A stretch of DNA of 64,000 nt from Chamaecyparis obtusa (lineage: Eukaryota > Streptophyta > Pinopsida > Cupressales > Cupressaceae): the NCBI GenBank assembly GCA_027943335.1, contig BSBK01003248.1, positions 2,232,501 to 2,296,500 of the forward strand, written 5' to 3'. This document shows, piece after piece, positions 10,905-23,392 of the stretch. Both the position numbers and the translations under genes were made by a program. A model generated the notes under the pieces. The model had not been told where the DNA came from. It made no database searches and saw only the letters and a list, made by a program, of their open reading frames with translations. Position 1 is the stretch's first letter, and each line of letters opens with the position of its first letter.

Positions 10905-12032
10905 CTATGGCTTCAGTAGATATTCTAGATGTTCAATATATGTAAACCTACCATAGTCTTCCAGTTCCTTCATGCTTTCTTCTTCATTCTTTTCAGAAAA
11001 CTCATCAACTTTCACATTAGTACTTTCAATCATTTTATTAGTAACCTTGTTCAAACATTTGTAAGCTTTAGTCTTAGTAGAATATCCTAGAAATATTCCT
11101 TCATCACTCTTAGAGTCAAATTTTCCATTTCTATCATCTTTTAGAATGTAACATTTGCTTCCAAAAATCCTGAAATAACTTACATTTGGTGTGTAGCCAA
11201 ACCATAACTCATAAGGTGTCTTATTTGTGTCTCTCCTCAGTTGAACTTGGTTCAAGGTGTTTACAATAGTACTAAAAACTTCTCTCCAATACATTTGTGC
11301 AACATTCTTCTCAATCATCAATGTTCTGGCACAATTAACAATAGACCAATTCCTTCTTTTAGCTATACCATTCTGTTGTGGTGTCCTTGGTGCAGAAACT
11401 TGCCTTTTGATTCCATGCTCAAAGAAAAAGTTAGTGAATTCATCAAAAATAAACTCACCTCCTCTATCAAATCTTAAGCATTTTAAGTCTTTCCTAGTTT
11501 CTTTTTCAACTTTAGCCTTATACCACTTAAACAATTTGAAAGCTTCAGATTTTTCTTTTAGAAACATGACTGTCATCATCCTAGAGTAGTGATCAACAAA
11601 CAGAATGAAATATTTATCACCAAAATAACTCTATGTTCTCATAGGACCGCATAAGTTAGTATGTACCAACTCCACAATTCCTTTAGTTGAATAGTCTTTT
11701 CTCTTAAAGCTAGATTTTGTATTTTTTCCTTTCTGACATTGATTATACATAACATGATCAGGCTTAGTTAGACTAGGTAAACCTCTAACTCTTCTCTTTT
11801 TACTGATCTTAACCATGTTATCAAAGTTCACATGACACAATCTCTTATGCCACAACCATGCATCTTCAGTTTTTTCCAACAAACAAGAAGTATCGGCATT
11901 ATCAAGATAGAATAAATTACCTTTTGATTTTCCTCTAGTACCAACCATCTTTCTGATTCCAACAAGGATTTTCACCTTCTTACTTTCAAATTCAACTCGG
12001 TGACCTGAATTATTCAACTGTTCAATGCTCAA
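10905..12032 (-). pseudogene. Element A: GAG-pre-integrase and integrase
   Basis: Pre-integrase HHCC region WLWHKRLCHVNFDNMV ... YNQCQKGK; the first Cys of the usual C-x-x-C is Tyr. Integrase core follows: VELVHTNLCGPM, CLRFDRGGEF (second catalytic Asp) and APRTPQQNGIAKRRN, where the catalytic Glu of the DDE triad is Lys. The C-terminal block (ELWFGYTPNVSYFRIFGSKC, SDEGIFLGYSTKTKAYK) is well kept. A frame break near 11600-11630 separates the two halves. The E-to-K change should abolish strand transfer. Confidence 0.88.
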
Positions 12033-12058
12033 CAGATTATAGTTAAGTCATTTTTCCC

Positions 12059-12591
12059 AGTATGAATTATCACATATGATCCTATCATTCAATAAGATTG
12101 ATCCTTTTCATTTCACTAAGAAAGGTGTATCATTTCCCATTTTGATCGATCCTCTATTGTAGTGTTCAAGATGTTCAAATTTATCTTCATCACCAGTCAT
12201 GTGATGTGTATAGCCACTATCAATAATCCATGTATCATTTTTACTAACCTCAAATATGAGTGTTATTTCTACATACCTTTCCTCTTCTTCTGAATATTCT
12301 TTCATTGCAACAAATACTACCTCAATATCTTCATTAGTGTCAGTGTCGTTACTAACTTCTTCATCTTCAACAAGGTAACATGCCTTCTTGCCTTTGTCTT
12401 TGTAATATTAGTTGTTTCTTCTATCAAATTGTCAGTTTCCTCTATTATTTCTTCTTCCAAAATTTCCATCACCAGATCTATCATTGTCTTTATCTTCCTC
12501 TTTCCTATTAGGGCATCTAGTAGCAATATGACCAATCTCTTTATAGTTAAAACATGCTAAAGGTAACTTCCCTTTATATCTTCCTTTACCT
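12059..12591 (-). pseudogene. Element A: zinc knuckle and aspartic protease
   Basis: Continues the gag frame across the TAG at 12594-12592. The nucleocapsid knuckle reads CFNYKEIGHIATRC: the second Cys of C-x2-C-x4-H-x4-C is Tyr. Two further stops lie in the basic/Asn-rich linker. The protease active site follows in an acidic context: WIIDSGYTHHMTGD at ~12219-12178, with DSG intact (usual DSGCTHHM). Small frameshifts around 12100-12060 lead to the pre-integrase region. Confidence 0.8.
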
Positions 12592-13337
12592 TTCTAAAGT
12601 CTTCTAGCCATAAGTTCTTCAAGATCCTCAAGCTCATCCTCATTATCACTGTCACTTTCATTTCTTATGTTATCTTTACTGATAGAGTCACTAATCTTTA
12701 ATAAAGACATAAAAATAGACTCAACACCCGTTGTAACACTATTGTCAAAATTGTTCAGCTCAAAATTAGTTAGCTTACCGATTAGACTATCAAGTGTAAG
12801 AGCATTACTTGGTACAGATCTCATTTGATGAATAGCAGATATTCTAATAGCATAGATAGGTAACAAAGTTCTCAGTGTCTTACTTATAATAGTATCATCA
12901 TCAATCATACCTCCTTCTCCTCGAATAACATTGACTACCTCTTTGATTTGGTTGGAGTATTGTGTGATGTTATCACCTTCCTTCATCTTCATGTCATCAA
13001 ATATTCCTCTAAGACTTTCAGCTCTAGCTCTTTTCACATTTGCAACACCACTATGAACTAGTGCAAGTTTGTCCCACATTTCTTTCGAAGTAGAGTAAGA
13101 CTTAACATCTTTGAATTCAACATCAGATAGAGCATCATCAATCTCTATCATAGTCAAGTTGTATTCATGTCTATCTCTCAACTGATCAAGTGTCAAAGGT
13201 CCAATATTCAGTTGAATGTAGCCATTGTCTAGTAATGTTAAGGTAGTATCTCCAATACCTGATATGTGTAGCCTCATCCTGCTTTTCCATATTGTGAAGT
13301 TATCCTTGTTCAACTTAGGTACGTCTCTTTTATACAT
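12592..13337 (-). pseudogene. Element A: gag (capsid)
   Basis: ATG at 13337-13335 gives MYKRDVPKLNKDNFTIWKSR, the DUF4219-type copia gag start (NF.IW); a longer frame upstream would begin inside the primer region. Capsid continues with SYSTSKEMWDKLALVHSG, RAESLRGIFDDMKMKEGDNI and LIGKLTNFELNNFDNS, ending in an acidic DEDELEDLEEL-type run and MARRL followed by TAG. In element B the same site reads on (MARRLRRGKGKYKGK), so the TAG is a nonsense mutation in a single gag-pol frame. Confidence 0.88.
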
Positions 13338-13392
13338 CTTGTGATCTTTTTTCTCAAGTCCTTGAAACTTCCTCCAAGCAACCAATACACTA

Positions 13393-13400
13393 TGATACCA
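13393..13400 (-). promoter_or_regulatory. Element A primer-binding site (partial)
   Basis: Minus strand TGGTATCA two bases after the 5' LTR, matching the first 8 bases of TGGTATCAGAGC (initiator Met tRNA 3' end). The following TAGT departs from the GAGC seen in B and C. Confidence 0.75.
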
Positions 13401-13402
13401 AT

Positions 13403-14899
13403 TGTTAGAATAACTAAGAGGGGGGATGAATCAATTAAATCAGTTATCCCACAGTCACATACCCTCATATGTACAATTTCAAACTTATGCTACAGCTCGG
13501 TAACATAAAATAGTAAACTATTTATTCATTTACCGATTACCAACAATTATCCAAATTGTGATTACTGATTATGTAATATGTAAGGTATGAAAGAAAAACA
13601 ATCATAAGAAATAACACATAACACAATATTTTAACATGGAAACCCTACAAAGGGAAAAACCACCTGGGACCGGTAACCCAAAAATTTCACTCTTCTAAAG
13701 TGAGCTCTATTAGGAGCCAACCCTGTTAAAGGTTACAATGCACACTATTAGGTGTGACCTGGTTAGAGGATTTATCACTAATAGTTAACTTACAACCAAC
13801 ATTCACTATGGGGTCAATAAAATAACAATTCAACATTCATGGAATGTCATTTGAAATACAATAAGACTGTTAAGTCCACTCGGTTAAGAGATTTTGTTGA
13901 ATCAATGGTTAAACTAATACAGTTCTGATCTGATTCAAATACAACTCAATTGCAAATATTTAGATCTATGTTATGCTCATAAAACTCATCTGATCAATAT
14001 ATCAATTCACTTTCCTCAATATATCCTCAACTTACTTCACTCGGTAAATGGGTCTCTGACGCTTGGTTATACTTGTAGCTCAGTTCTATCTGTAACCAGT
14101 TTGATCAGGAATGCATGAAAAATATTCACGCGAAATATTCTGCAGTATAAACTTCCTCTGGCATCCATTTCAACAATGAAACTTATGTCTCTTAAATAGA
14201 GAAGTAAACCGTTTTCATATTAGCCATCAGATTTTGCTGCTTAATCTCATTCATCCATTTTTCCTCTTAAACCTTCCTTGGTAGATGTGTCATTAACACA
14301 TTTCAATCTCATCCTTTAGATCATCCTTGAAATTTTTTAGCCGTGGATCTTATAACACACTTCATCTATAACCTCGAAATCATAACAATTTCCAGCTCAC
14401 CAATTTCAGTCAGCAGAACTTAGCATTTAATGTTTTCATCCATACTCGGTTAATATTGAATTCGTCAGTGATAATTAACTTGGTTATTACTGTCACTCGG
14501 TATACACAAGACTAGCTCAGTGTTTACATAAATTCTTCAATTACTGACCACATTAACTTATTCAATTCAAATCTCTTCTTCATAATAGAATAATGTAACA
14601 TGCTCAAGTCAACAATATAAAATCATAGAATCACCAATAAGTTACCCAATGTATACCTTATCCTTATATATCATGTCCATCTTTTCTTTATGTAGATGTC
14701 TCATTTCTTCACCATTTCTTCATTCTATAGATATTCAGGTGTTTATAACTATCATGATAAGTATAGTCAAAACTAGATGACATCAATGAAAAAAAATTGA
14801 TTGATTTAATCATCTTAGAAAATCACTTTATTAGCTTGGTGATTTCTAATCACTATTCCTTTAGTTCATCAAGATATTCAATCAGTTTTAGTTCATCAA
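13403..14899 (-). repeat. Element A 5' LTR
   Basis: 1497 bp, partner of 7160-8658, with many transitions between the two copies (for example CTCGGT versus CTCAGT or CTTGGT). Confidence 0.9.
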
Positions 14900-14904
14900 C
14901 ATAT
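14900..14904 (+). repeat. Target-site duplication CATAT, right of element A
   Basis: Identical to 7155-7159. Confidence 0.8.
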
Positions 14905-14985
14905 CAGGTAGGTAGTCATTCGATCTTTCCAAATTAGGTAGTTGCTACCATCGAACTTCAAACTCTCTTTTCTCATACTTGTCAT
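14900..14985 (-). pseudogene. Element D gag start
   Basis: ATG at 14985-14983 begins MTSMRKESLKFDGSNYLIWK, then DRMTTYL. This is the GSNYxxWK motif of UBN2/DUF4219 copia gags, a different gag from the A/B/C type (MYKxxVPKLNxxNF). The frame stops at the element A insertion and resumes at 7159. It starts about 44 bases after the primer site of element D, as expected for a 5' gag. Confidence 0.8.
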
Positions 14986-15028
14986 GATGGATCTCCTTGA
15001 AGTAATCAAGCTTCATAAAAAGGACTAG

Positions 15029-15040
15029 GCTCTTATACCA
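15029..15040 (-). promoter_or_regulatory. Element D primer-binding site
   Basis: Minus strand TGGTATAAGAGC, 11 of 12 bases of TGGTATCAGAGC, two bases after the LTR end. Confidence 0.75.
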
Positions 15041-15042
15041 GT

Positions 15043-16402
15043 TGTTAAGCCCAAAAGGAGGAAAGCACAACTAAGAGAGGGGGTGAATCATTTGTGTACA
15101 CCTAATAATTTCAATTCCACTTCAGCCAATTAGATCTAAAGATAAACATGAATGCAAGATTAAAAAAATATAACACATAACACAAAGATTTTTTTCTCAA
15201 GGAAACTTGGTTAAGTGAAAACCCCAGTGGGATTCAAACCCACTAGATGAATGTACTCTACTAAAAGTACTACCTAATTAAGAGAAAATAGAGAACAACA
15301 GATGCACTTTCAACCATATTCTTACAATCCAATCTACATGATTACTTTCCAGAGCACACTGCTCACAATACAATCTTAGATCTAGTCCTCCGCCAGGTTC
15401 ACCAATCTATCTTCAATTACAACATGGTGAACATATAGTCCATTACAACCAAATTGACAAATAAAATCTCCTATGCCAATACAATTCCAATGAAGTAAAA
15501 ACTCTTGCTTAAGTGTAGAATACAAATACTAGCCTCTCTCTTACACTCACACTCCTCACTCTTCCCTTATAACAATTACAAAATGATATCTCATTTATAC
15601 CGATTACAAATAATAATAAACCACTAGGTCAGCTAAGACCTATTACAATAAAATATATTAAAATTATGTTCAATCTCTAATGTGGTCCAAATCAAGTCAG
15701 CCAACACTTAGATAGGACCCAAATCTACAACCACAAACACAACTACATGTCGCCAAGACAACATCAAAATTTTTAGTTAGCTAGGACCTAAATGAACAAG
15801 CACTAACATGCTACCAAAGAAGCAAATCTTATCACCTCAATCAATGTAAAACAATAGAACAATCATCACATGATCCAAGAACACCAACAAGAAGCAAGAA
15901 TACCCTCCAAAAACTTTGCATCATATTCAATATGAAATCCAAACTTATCTTTATCTCTTATCATCAAGAGCACTAAAATACCAAACTTCGTGATAAAAAA
16001 AAGATAGCTTTTTGTAATTTGAATCATGAACAACACTAGCTGCAAACTCAATGATAAGGCATCATGTAACCACCAAATTCACAACCTTTGAAACATCAAA
16101 TTAAAGACATATTGAACCAACTACGCATCCATTGTACACAAGAACATCGTAACATCAACAACTAGCAACTCGATCATACCTCACTCAAACTGTTATCTAG
16201 ACATTTTTGAACCTTTGTGACCATCTACAGACACCTTTGAACAATAACTTGCTATCACAACTCAATATCTTCAATATATCATCTAGGAACAACTGAAATC
16301 ATTTTTACTATACATACTAAACACACTATCTAAAATAGAAATTAGTATGTTTACATCAATTATAATACGTTAATGTCATCATGAACAAGTACTAAACTCT
16401 AG
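15043..16402 (-). repeat. Element D 5' LTR (distal boundary approximate)
   Basis: Starts on + at TGTTAAGCCC, with the shared end motif GAGAGGGGGTGAATC at 15075-15090, then the long low-complexity CA-rich stretch. The far boundary is set by the junction with the C-type LTR at 16407. No second D LTR was found in the window, so the true start is inferred. 15603-16402 is duplicated at 17209-18012. Confidence 0.65.
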
Positions 16403-17208
16403 AATGTGTTAGATTATAGAGAGGGGGGGTGAATCAATAATCCTTGATTCTTTGTACCTTAAAAACATTTCTCTGATTAACTCGGTTAAACACAGTTCAC
16501 TATTTACCAACAATAGTAAATAAAATTTATCAATCACAATATCATTCACATAAATAAATCATCACATATAACACCATTATTTAACATGGAAACCTAGCTT
16601 TAGAAAAAAATAATGTGGGAATTTTCACCCACTAAAGAAATACTCTTTTACAGTATGCTCGGTTAAGAGCTAATCCTGTTAAAGATTACAATGCACACTA
16701 CTAGGTGTGATCCAGTCAAGGGATTTACCTAAGATCTATTAGGATCTTCACTCTATTAGGTGTGGCCTAGTTAAAGGGCTTTAAACACTATTTAGAATGT
16801 TACCTTTTTCATAGATGTTACAATAAGACTGTTAAGTCCAGTCAATTAAGAGATTTCTTTTTTATAAATGTTAATAAGAAACAGTAAAAAATTGACATGT
16901 ATATTTACAACTATCCTTTCCATAATCATATCCTTAGTGCACTCTTTATATTCACTTTAACTCTTCACTTTCCATTGGCTTCAACACTTCATCAAATCCT
17001 TTTTTTTCACTCAAAATATATATTTTCCTTCTTCACTATATCATTCAGTGACTCTTCAATTTGCCAGCCATTTGTCCATACAACATCATCCTTTATATAA
17101 ACCTTGTTTTGAAACTTAATCTCCTTTATTACATTTTCCTTTGATCAATCTTAGACATCCAATTCATTTCATAAAACTAACTTCAATAGACCCGAGAAGT
17201 TACCTATT
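15603..17208. repeat. Tandem duplication unit 1 (period 1606 bp)
   Basis: Part of the D LTR plus 772 bp of a C-type LTR. The next unit starts at 17209 (ATTACAAA...AATAATAAACC in both). Three landmarks (ATTACAAA, the LTR head TGTTAGAT, the GGGGGG motif) all repeat at an offset of 1606, so this is one tandem duplication, not independent insertions. Confidence 0.8.
16407..17178 (-). repeat. Partial C-family LTR in duplicated unit
   Basis: Matches 18013-~18730 but breaks off after AATTCATTTCATAAAAC, followed by ~30 unique bases and then the second unit. It never had its own internal region. Confidence 0.8.
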
Positions 17209-18012
17209 ATTACAAAGAATAATAAACCACTAGGTCGGCTAAGACCTATCAGAATAAAATATATTAAAATTATGTTCAATCTCTAATGTGGTCCAAATCA
17301 AGTCAACCAAGACTTAAAGAGGACCCAAATCTACAACCACAAACACAACTGCATACCGCCAAGACAACATAAAAAATTGTAGTTAGCTAGGACCTAAATG
17401 AACAAACACTAACATGCTACCAAAGAAGAAAATCTGATCACCTCAATCACTAAAAAACAATAGAATGATCATCACGATATCGAAGAACACCAAAAAGAAG
17501 CAAGAATACCCTCAAAAAACTTTGCATCATATTCAATACAAAATCCAAACTTATCTTTATCTCTTATCATCAAGAGCACTAAAATACCAAACTTTGTCAT
17601 AACAAAAGATAGCTTTTTGTAATTTGAATCATGAACAACACTAGCTACAAACTCAATGATAAGGCATCGTGTAAACACCAACTTCACAACCTTTGAAACA
17701 TCAAATTAAAGACATACTGAACCAAATACACGTCCATTGTACACAATAACATCGTAACATCAACAACTAGCAACTCGATCATACCTCACTCAAATTGTTA
17801 TCTAAACATTTGTGAACCTCTGTAGACCATCTACAGACACCTTTGAAAAATAACTTGCTATCACAACTCAATATCTTCAACATATCATCTAGGAACAACT
17901 GAAATCCTTTTCACTGTACATACTAAACACACTGTCTAAACTAGAAATTAGTATGTTTACATCAATGATAATACATTAATGTCATCATGAACAAGTACCA
18001 AACTCTGGAATG
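17209..18012. repeat. Second copy of D LTR segment (duplication unit 2)
   Basis: Close copy of 15603-16406, ending ...GGAATG immediately before the element C LTR. Confidence 0.8.
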
Positions 18013-19426
18013 TGTTAGATTATAGAGAGGGGGGATGAATCAGTAATCCTTGATTGTTTGTACCTTAAAAACATTTCTCTAATTAACTCAGTTAAACATA
18101 GTTCACTATTTACCAACAATAGTAAATAAAATTTATCAATCACAATATCATTCACATAAATCATTCATCACATATAACACCATTATTTAACATGGAAACC
18201 CAGCTTTAGAAAAAAATAATGTGGGAATTTTCACCCACTAAAGAAATACTCTTCTGAAGTATGCTTGGTTAAGAGCCAATCTTGTTAAAGATTACAATGC
18301 ACACTGCTAGGTGTGACCCAGTCAAGGGATTTACCTAAGATCTATTAGGATCTTCACTCTGTTAGGTGTGGCATGGTTAAAGGGCTTTAAACACTATTTT
18401 GAATGTTACCTTTTTTTACAGATGTTACAATAATACTATTAAATCCACTCAATTAAGAGATTTCTTTGTTACAAATGTTAATGAGAAATAGTAAACAAAT
18501 TGACCTATAGATTTGCAACACCCTTTGCATAATCATATCCTCAGTGCACTCTTTATCTTCACTTTCCATTGGCTTCAACACTTCATCAAATCCTTTTATT
18601 TCACTCAAAATATATCTTTTCCTTCTTCACTATATCATTCAATGACTCTTCACTTTGCTAGTCATTTGTCCATACAACATTTTCCTTTGATCAATCTCAA
18701 ACATCCAATTCATTTCACAAAGTTATTCATTTAATCTAGATCTTGGTAACATGTTTTATCATCACTTCAGAACTTGAACTTTCTCGAAACTTTTTCCTTC
18801 TCTTTTTTAAATTTAGATCTAAACCATAGATCAACATCTTGAATTTTCCTATCCATAAATCTCTTAACTAACTTTCCTCATCATCATAATCTTCCAGCTC
18901 ATCATATTTAGTCAATAAATGTCATTCTCATCCTTGTATTTAATTTTGGTTCCTTGCTTGGTGTCCTTCCAACTGAATTTTGGTTAACTTCACTCAGTGA
19001 CTAAAACCTTTTGCTTGGTATCTTGAATTCATCTTTCTTTACCAAATATATCATTTTCTTTTACCAAATTACTTTATCCTTTTACCAAATGACCTTTTCT
19101 ACTCGGTATCCAAAACTATTTTTCTTACTGACTTGATATAATAAAATATTAGGTAGAAAAAATTTATATCAACATAACCTTACCATTGTGTGATCTGTAT
19201 CAATTTCCCAATTAATTTCATCATCTTCTCATCATTCTTCTTCTTCTTCTTCTTCTTCTTCTTAACTTTACTTAGATTATATCAAATATCAATTGCTTGA
19301 CATCAATGACAAGATAATAATTGATCTAACCTTTCTACTATCTTTTATTCCTATGATCTTGGCCTGTCTTCATGGTTATTACCATCAAATAATCAATCTC
19401 CAACATTACTATCAGTTATAGTAACA
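18013..19426 (-). repeat. Element C 3' LTR
   Basis: 1414 bp. On the minus strand it starts TGTTACTATAACTG and ends ATCTAACA. Contains a (TTC)n run near 19235-19263 that is only half as long in the partner LTR. Confidence 0.88.
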
Positions 19427-19439
19427 GTCTCCCTCTTAG
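19427..19439 (-). promoter_or_regulatory. Element C polypurine tract
   Basis: Minus strand CTAAGAGGGAGAC immediately before the 3' LTR start TGTTAC. Confidence 0.75.
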
Positions 19440-19899
19440 GTATTGATGGAAACACATTAACAATATTTATTGTTTAATTGATGATGGAAACATTTTATGT
19501 CATTATTTTCCCTCCCCCTAATTCATAACTTCATCTTTTCTTGATCCCCTTATATAGTAGTTCTCCCTCTATGAGTAGAAATATTCTCCTATAATATATC
19601 TTCTTCATTGCCTGTCTTTGACAATTTTATTTTTTTATCTTCTCTCTTTGTAACTTCTACATCTCACTTAGCTTTATTCTCCCTTTACTGGATCTTCATC
19701 TCCCTCTGTTTCAATAATCAATTTCTTTATCTTTGTCTAACTTTATCTTGCTTTATCTATGTCTAACTTATTCTCTTTCTTTGAAACAATTCCAAAGAAA
19801 CATATACTTCTCAATTCATACTTTAAATGTATAGATTTATCATTGCTTCCATAAACATCTTTCACAACTTCGGGCTTTACCTAAAGATTGAACACTAGC

Positions 19900-20560
19900 A
19901 TCAACTCAAAAATTAGATATTCTAATGAGTTCCTAAATTGATGCAACATGTATCTTTCCTTTGTGAATGATGGAAAGTGGAAGAACCCCTAACTTAGCTC
20001 AAAGATACTCAAAATAATCCTTCGATAGTGGTTTAGTAAATATATCATCTATCTATTCCTTTGAATTCACATATTCCAATATCACATACTTGTATTGTAC
20101 TTATTCTCTCAAGTAGTTATACTTGATATAAATATGCTTTTTCTTTGAATGCATCACCACAAGATCAGTAATCTCTTCTTTCATACCTTCAAGTAATTAT
20201 TTGATCCACACTATGTTTAAACAATTCATAGCTTTAGCAACATACTTATCTTCAGCAGTAGACTATGAAATACAACTTTGTTTCTTACTTAACCATGTCA
20301 CTAACCTTGATCCTAAAAAAAAGTGCCACCACTTGTATTTTTTATGTCATTGACATTACCTTCCCAATAAGCATCAGTGTATACTTTGAGATAAAAATCT
20401 CCATTCTTCGTGTACCATAGTCCATAATCCTCAATTCCTTTCATAAATCTAAATATCCTTTTAACTATAGACATGCATTACCTTTTGATTTGCAAAAAAC
20501 ATTGCAACAATCCCAATAATATGAGATTTATCAAGTCTTCTATGTACAAAATATTGTGAG
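19900..20560 (-). pseudogene. Element C: RNase H remnant
   Basis: Fragments of the copia RT tail and RNase H in all three minus frames, recognised by position and by pieces such as ELRIMDYGTRRME and QVVALFF matching element B's ADYGLYYKKDD and TSGGAFFLG. Too many frameshifts for a usable frame. Confidence 0.6.
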
Positions 20561-21480
20561 TTACCAATCATGGATTGGTATGGATTGGTAAAGAGTCTCA
20601 TTTAATTCCTTTTTCTCGTCTTCCTTTGACAATTTACCACCAATAGCCATCAGTGTTCCAACTGGTTTTGATTCTTCCATATTGAATGTCTTTAGGATCT
20701 CCTTGATATACTTTGATTGTGTGGTGTAGATCCCATATTTAGCTTGTTGAATTTGAAGTCCAATAAATAATTTAATCTCTCCTATCATATACATCTCAAA
20801 TTCCTTTCTCATCTCTTCAGCAAATAATTTAGACATTATCTCATTTCCTCCAAATATAATGTCATCAACAAAAATTTCAGCAATTCAAATCTTATCATTA
20901 CTATCACATTTCAAATACATTTTTTTGTTGTCACTTATCCTTTGAAATCCAATCTTGATAAGATATGAGTGTATTCTTTCATTCCATGCTCGGGGAGATT
21001 GCTTCAATCCATAGAGTGCCTTGTGTAGTTTTCATACCATATCCTTGTTAGAATTCTCAACAAATTCATCAGGTTGTTCAATGTAAACTTTGTCTTCAAG
21101 AATTACATTAAAAATTGTAGACTTGACATCCATTTGATAAACTTTGAATCCTTTATAGGAAGCATATGCAAGTAATATTCTAACACCTTCTAATCTAGCA
21201 ATAGGAGGAAAATGTCTCAACATAATCAATACCTTCTTCTTGTGCATACCCTTTGCAAACTAATCTTACTTTGTTTCTGATCACATTTCCTTTCTCATTG
21301 AGTTTATTCCTAAAAATAAACTTTGTTCCAATCACATTCTTATCCTTGGGTTTCGATACAAGTAACCAAGTGTTGTTCTTTTCAATCTGCTCATTTCTTC
21401 TTTCATTGCATTTACCCAATCTTCATTCTCTAGTACATCCTTGAATAATCTTGGCTCAAATTCATAAATAAGACATGTTT
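20561..21480 (-). pseudogene. Element C: reverse transcriptase
   Basis: Blocks of copia [79 protein letters not shown] and IAEIFVDDIIFGGNE, with both catalytic Asp of FVDD retained at ~20880-20860. Then SKYIKEILKTFNMEESKPVG. Stops and frameshifts at about 20890, 21020, 21190 and 21300. The frame ends with a duplicated GGATTGGTAT next to 20580, a local slippage. Confidence 0.82.
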
Positions 21481-21559
21481 ATCTCCTAACTTACTTCTTG
21501 ACATCTTGTTGTAGCTTAAGCATTCTTGTCTCCAATAATTTTTCTCAGTGAGTGATATC

Positions 21560-22585
21560 TTCTCACATACTTTGCTAATACATGCTCGGTAGGTTGTTCA
21601 TCAGTGTTTTCATCTCTTAGTAGAGTCTCAGCTTTCTCTTCAATTTATCCTTGTTGCAGCTTGGGTGTAGTGCCCAAAATTCCATTTTGTACATAAACAA
21701 ATCTTTGGTAGTCTTATGTTTCCTTTTTTCTATCTTCATCATTTATTTTAAAAAATTCATCAATCCTCACATTTTCACTTTCTACAATTTTTTTAGTAGC
21801 ATTGTTTAAACATTTATATGCTTTGTTCTTTTATGAATATCCTAGGAATATACCTTCATCTTCTTTTGAATCAAACTTCCCATTTTTATAATCTTTCATA
21901 GTATAGCATCTACTTCCAGAAAATTTAAAGTAGCTAACATTCAGTGTATACCCATACTAGATTTCATAGTGTGTCTTGTTGGTACCTTTCTTCAATTGCA
22001 CTCGGTTGAGAGTGTAGACAATAGTACTAATGGATTTTCTCCAGAATGTTTGTGCAACCTTTTGTCAATAAACAGTGTTCTAGCAAAATCAATAATTGAT
22101 CTATTTCTTCTTTCAGTTATGCCATTTTGTTTTGGAGTCCTCAGTGCATAAACTTTTGTTTTGATTCTATTCTCATTACAAAAGATAGTAAATTCACCTG
22201 AAATTAATAATTTTAGGTGTTTACTTGTTTCCTTCTCAACCCTTTCTTTATAACATTAGAACATTTGGAATGCATCAAAATTTTCTTTTAGAAACATTAC
22301 CGACATCATCCTTGAGTAGTTATCAACAAAGAAAATGAAATACCAATCTCCATAGTAGCTTTGAATTTTCATAGGACCACAAAGATTGGTATGAACTAAT
22401 TCCAAAATACTAGTTGATGAATAAGACTTTCTTGAAAAACTAGATTTAGTCATCTTACCTATCTGACATTCCTTACACATCACTATGTCAAGCTTGCTCA
22501 ATTTTGGTAGACCTCTAACTCTATTTCTCTTACTCACTTCAATCATGTTGTCAATGTTTACATGAAAGAGTCTTTTATGCCACAA
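21560..22585 (-). pseudogene. Element C: GAG-pre-integrase and integrase
   Basis: WLWHKRLFHVNIDNMIEV and MCKECQIGKMTKSSF keep the pre-integrase C-x2-C that A and B have lost. Integrase follows (LELVHTNLCGPMKIQSYYG, FIFFVDNYSRMMSVMFLKEN). The stretch carrying the second catalytic Asp is shortened by a deletion (HLKLL then SGEFTIFC), while RTPKQNGITERRNRS keeps the catalytic Glu. The C-terminal part is scrambled by frameshifts. Confidence 0.82.
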
Positions 22586-23392
22586 CCATACATATTCATC
22601 TTTAACAAATAAGAAACTCTTTGTGTTAGTACCAAGGTAGAATAGATTACATTTTGATTTTTCATCAATTCCAATTATATCTCTAGTAGCACCATAGATC
22701 TTTACTTTTATATTATGAAACTCTAGCTAGAGGCCAATGCTATTTAGTTATACTACACTCAACAAATTGTAGTTTAGTCATTTAACCCAATAAACATCAT
22801 CACATTTCATCTTTTCATTCAATATAATAGATCATTTACCTTTTACAGGTCATGGAGCATAATTGTCAAATCTAAAAAACCCCCCATCATACTCTTCTAG
22901 GTTCTCAAACTTATCAATATCACCAATCATGTGATGTGAACATCCACTATCAATAATCCATGGGCTAGTTTTACTTACAAGGTAAATAAGGGCTTTTTCA
23001 TCTTCATATCTCTCTTCTTCTAAATCATCTTTTATAGCAACATAGAAAACTTCAAAAATTTCTTCAATGTCATCAGATTAATCATCAATAACTCCTTCCT
23101 CAATTAGGTAATAAGAATTCTTTCATTTGTCCTTGTAGTCTCTGAATCTTTGATGTCAACTTTCCTTTTTATTAATTTTATCATTCATGTCATTGTTAGG
23201 ACATCTAGATGCAATATGTCCAATCTTGTTGCAATTAAAATATTTCAGGGGTATTTTACCTTTATACTTTCCTTTACCTCATGGTAGTCTCCTTGCCAAC
23301 AATGCTTCCAATTCTTCTTTCTCTTTCTCTTTTGTTAATATAATGTCATAGTCATTTCCACCAATACTACAGTGACTCTCTCTTTCTTTTCC
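22586..23392 (-). pseudogene. Element C: zinc knuckle and protease
   Basis: Knuckle YFNCNKIGHIASRC (first Cys is Tyr), protease WIIDSGCSHHMIGD with DSG intact, and NYNLLSVV upstream of the pre-integrase. Several stops lie between. Confidence 0.78.

Larger units (their letters stand above)
7160..14899 (-). mobile_element. Complete Ty1/copia LTR retrotransposon (element A)
   Basis: 7.7-kb element in minus orientation: 5' LTR 13403-14899, primer site, gag-pol in copia order (gag, knuckle, protease, integrase, RT, RNase H), polypurine tract, 3' LTR 7160-8658. It is flanked by the 5-bp duplication CATAT and sits inside the gag of element D. The RT and RNase H wording (FVDxIIFGG, NPKESHMVVAKWILR, DNTSAIKISKN) resembles SIRE/Maximus-type copia, which is my inference. 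Many nonsense and frameshift mutations, and visibly more LTR divergence than element B, make it an older insertion. Confidence 0.92.

Noticed and set aside
11241..11589. Plus-strand open frames of 78-110 codons opposite integrase
   Set aside because: They are antisense shadows of the element A integrase, which has clear motifs on the minus strand.
13386..13400. Gag of element A starting upstream at a TTG near the primer site
   Set aside because: It would begin inside the primer-binding region. The ATG at 13337 aligns with the starts of the B and C gags.
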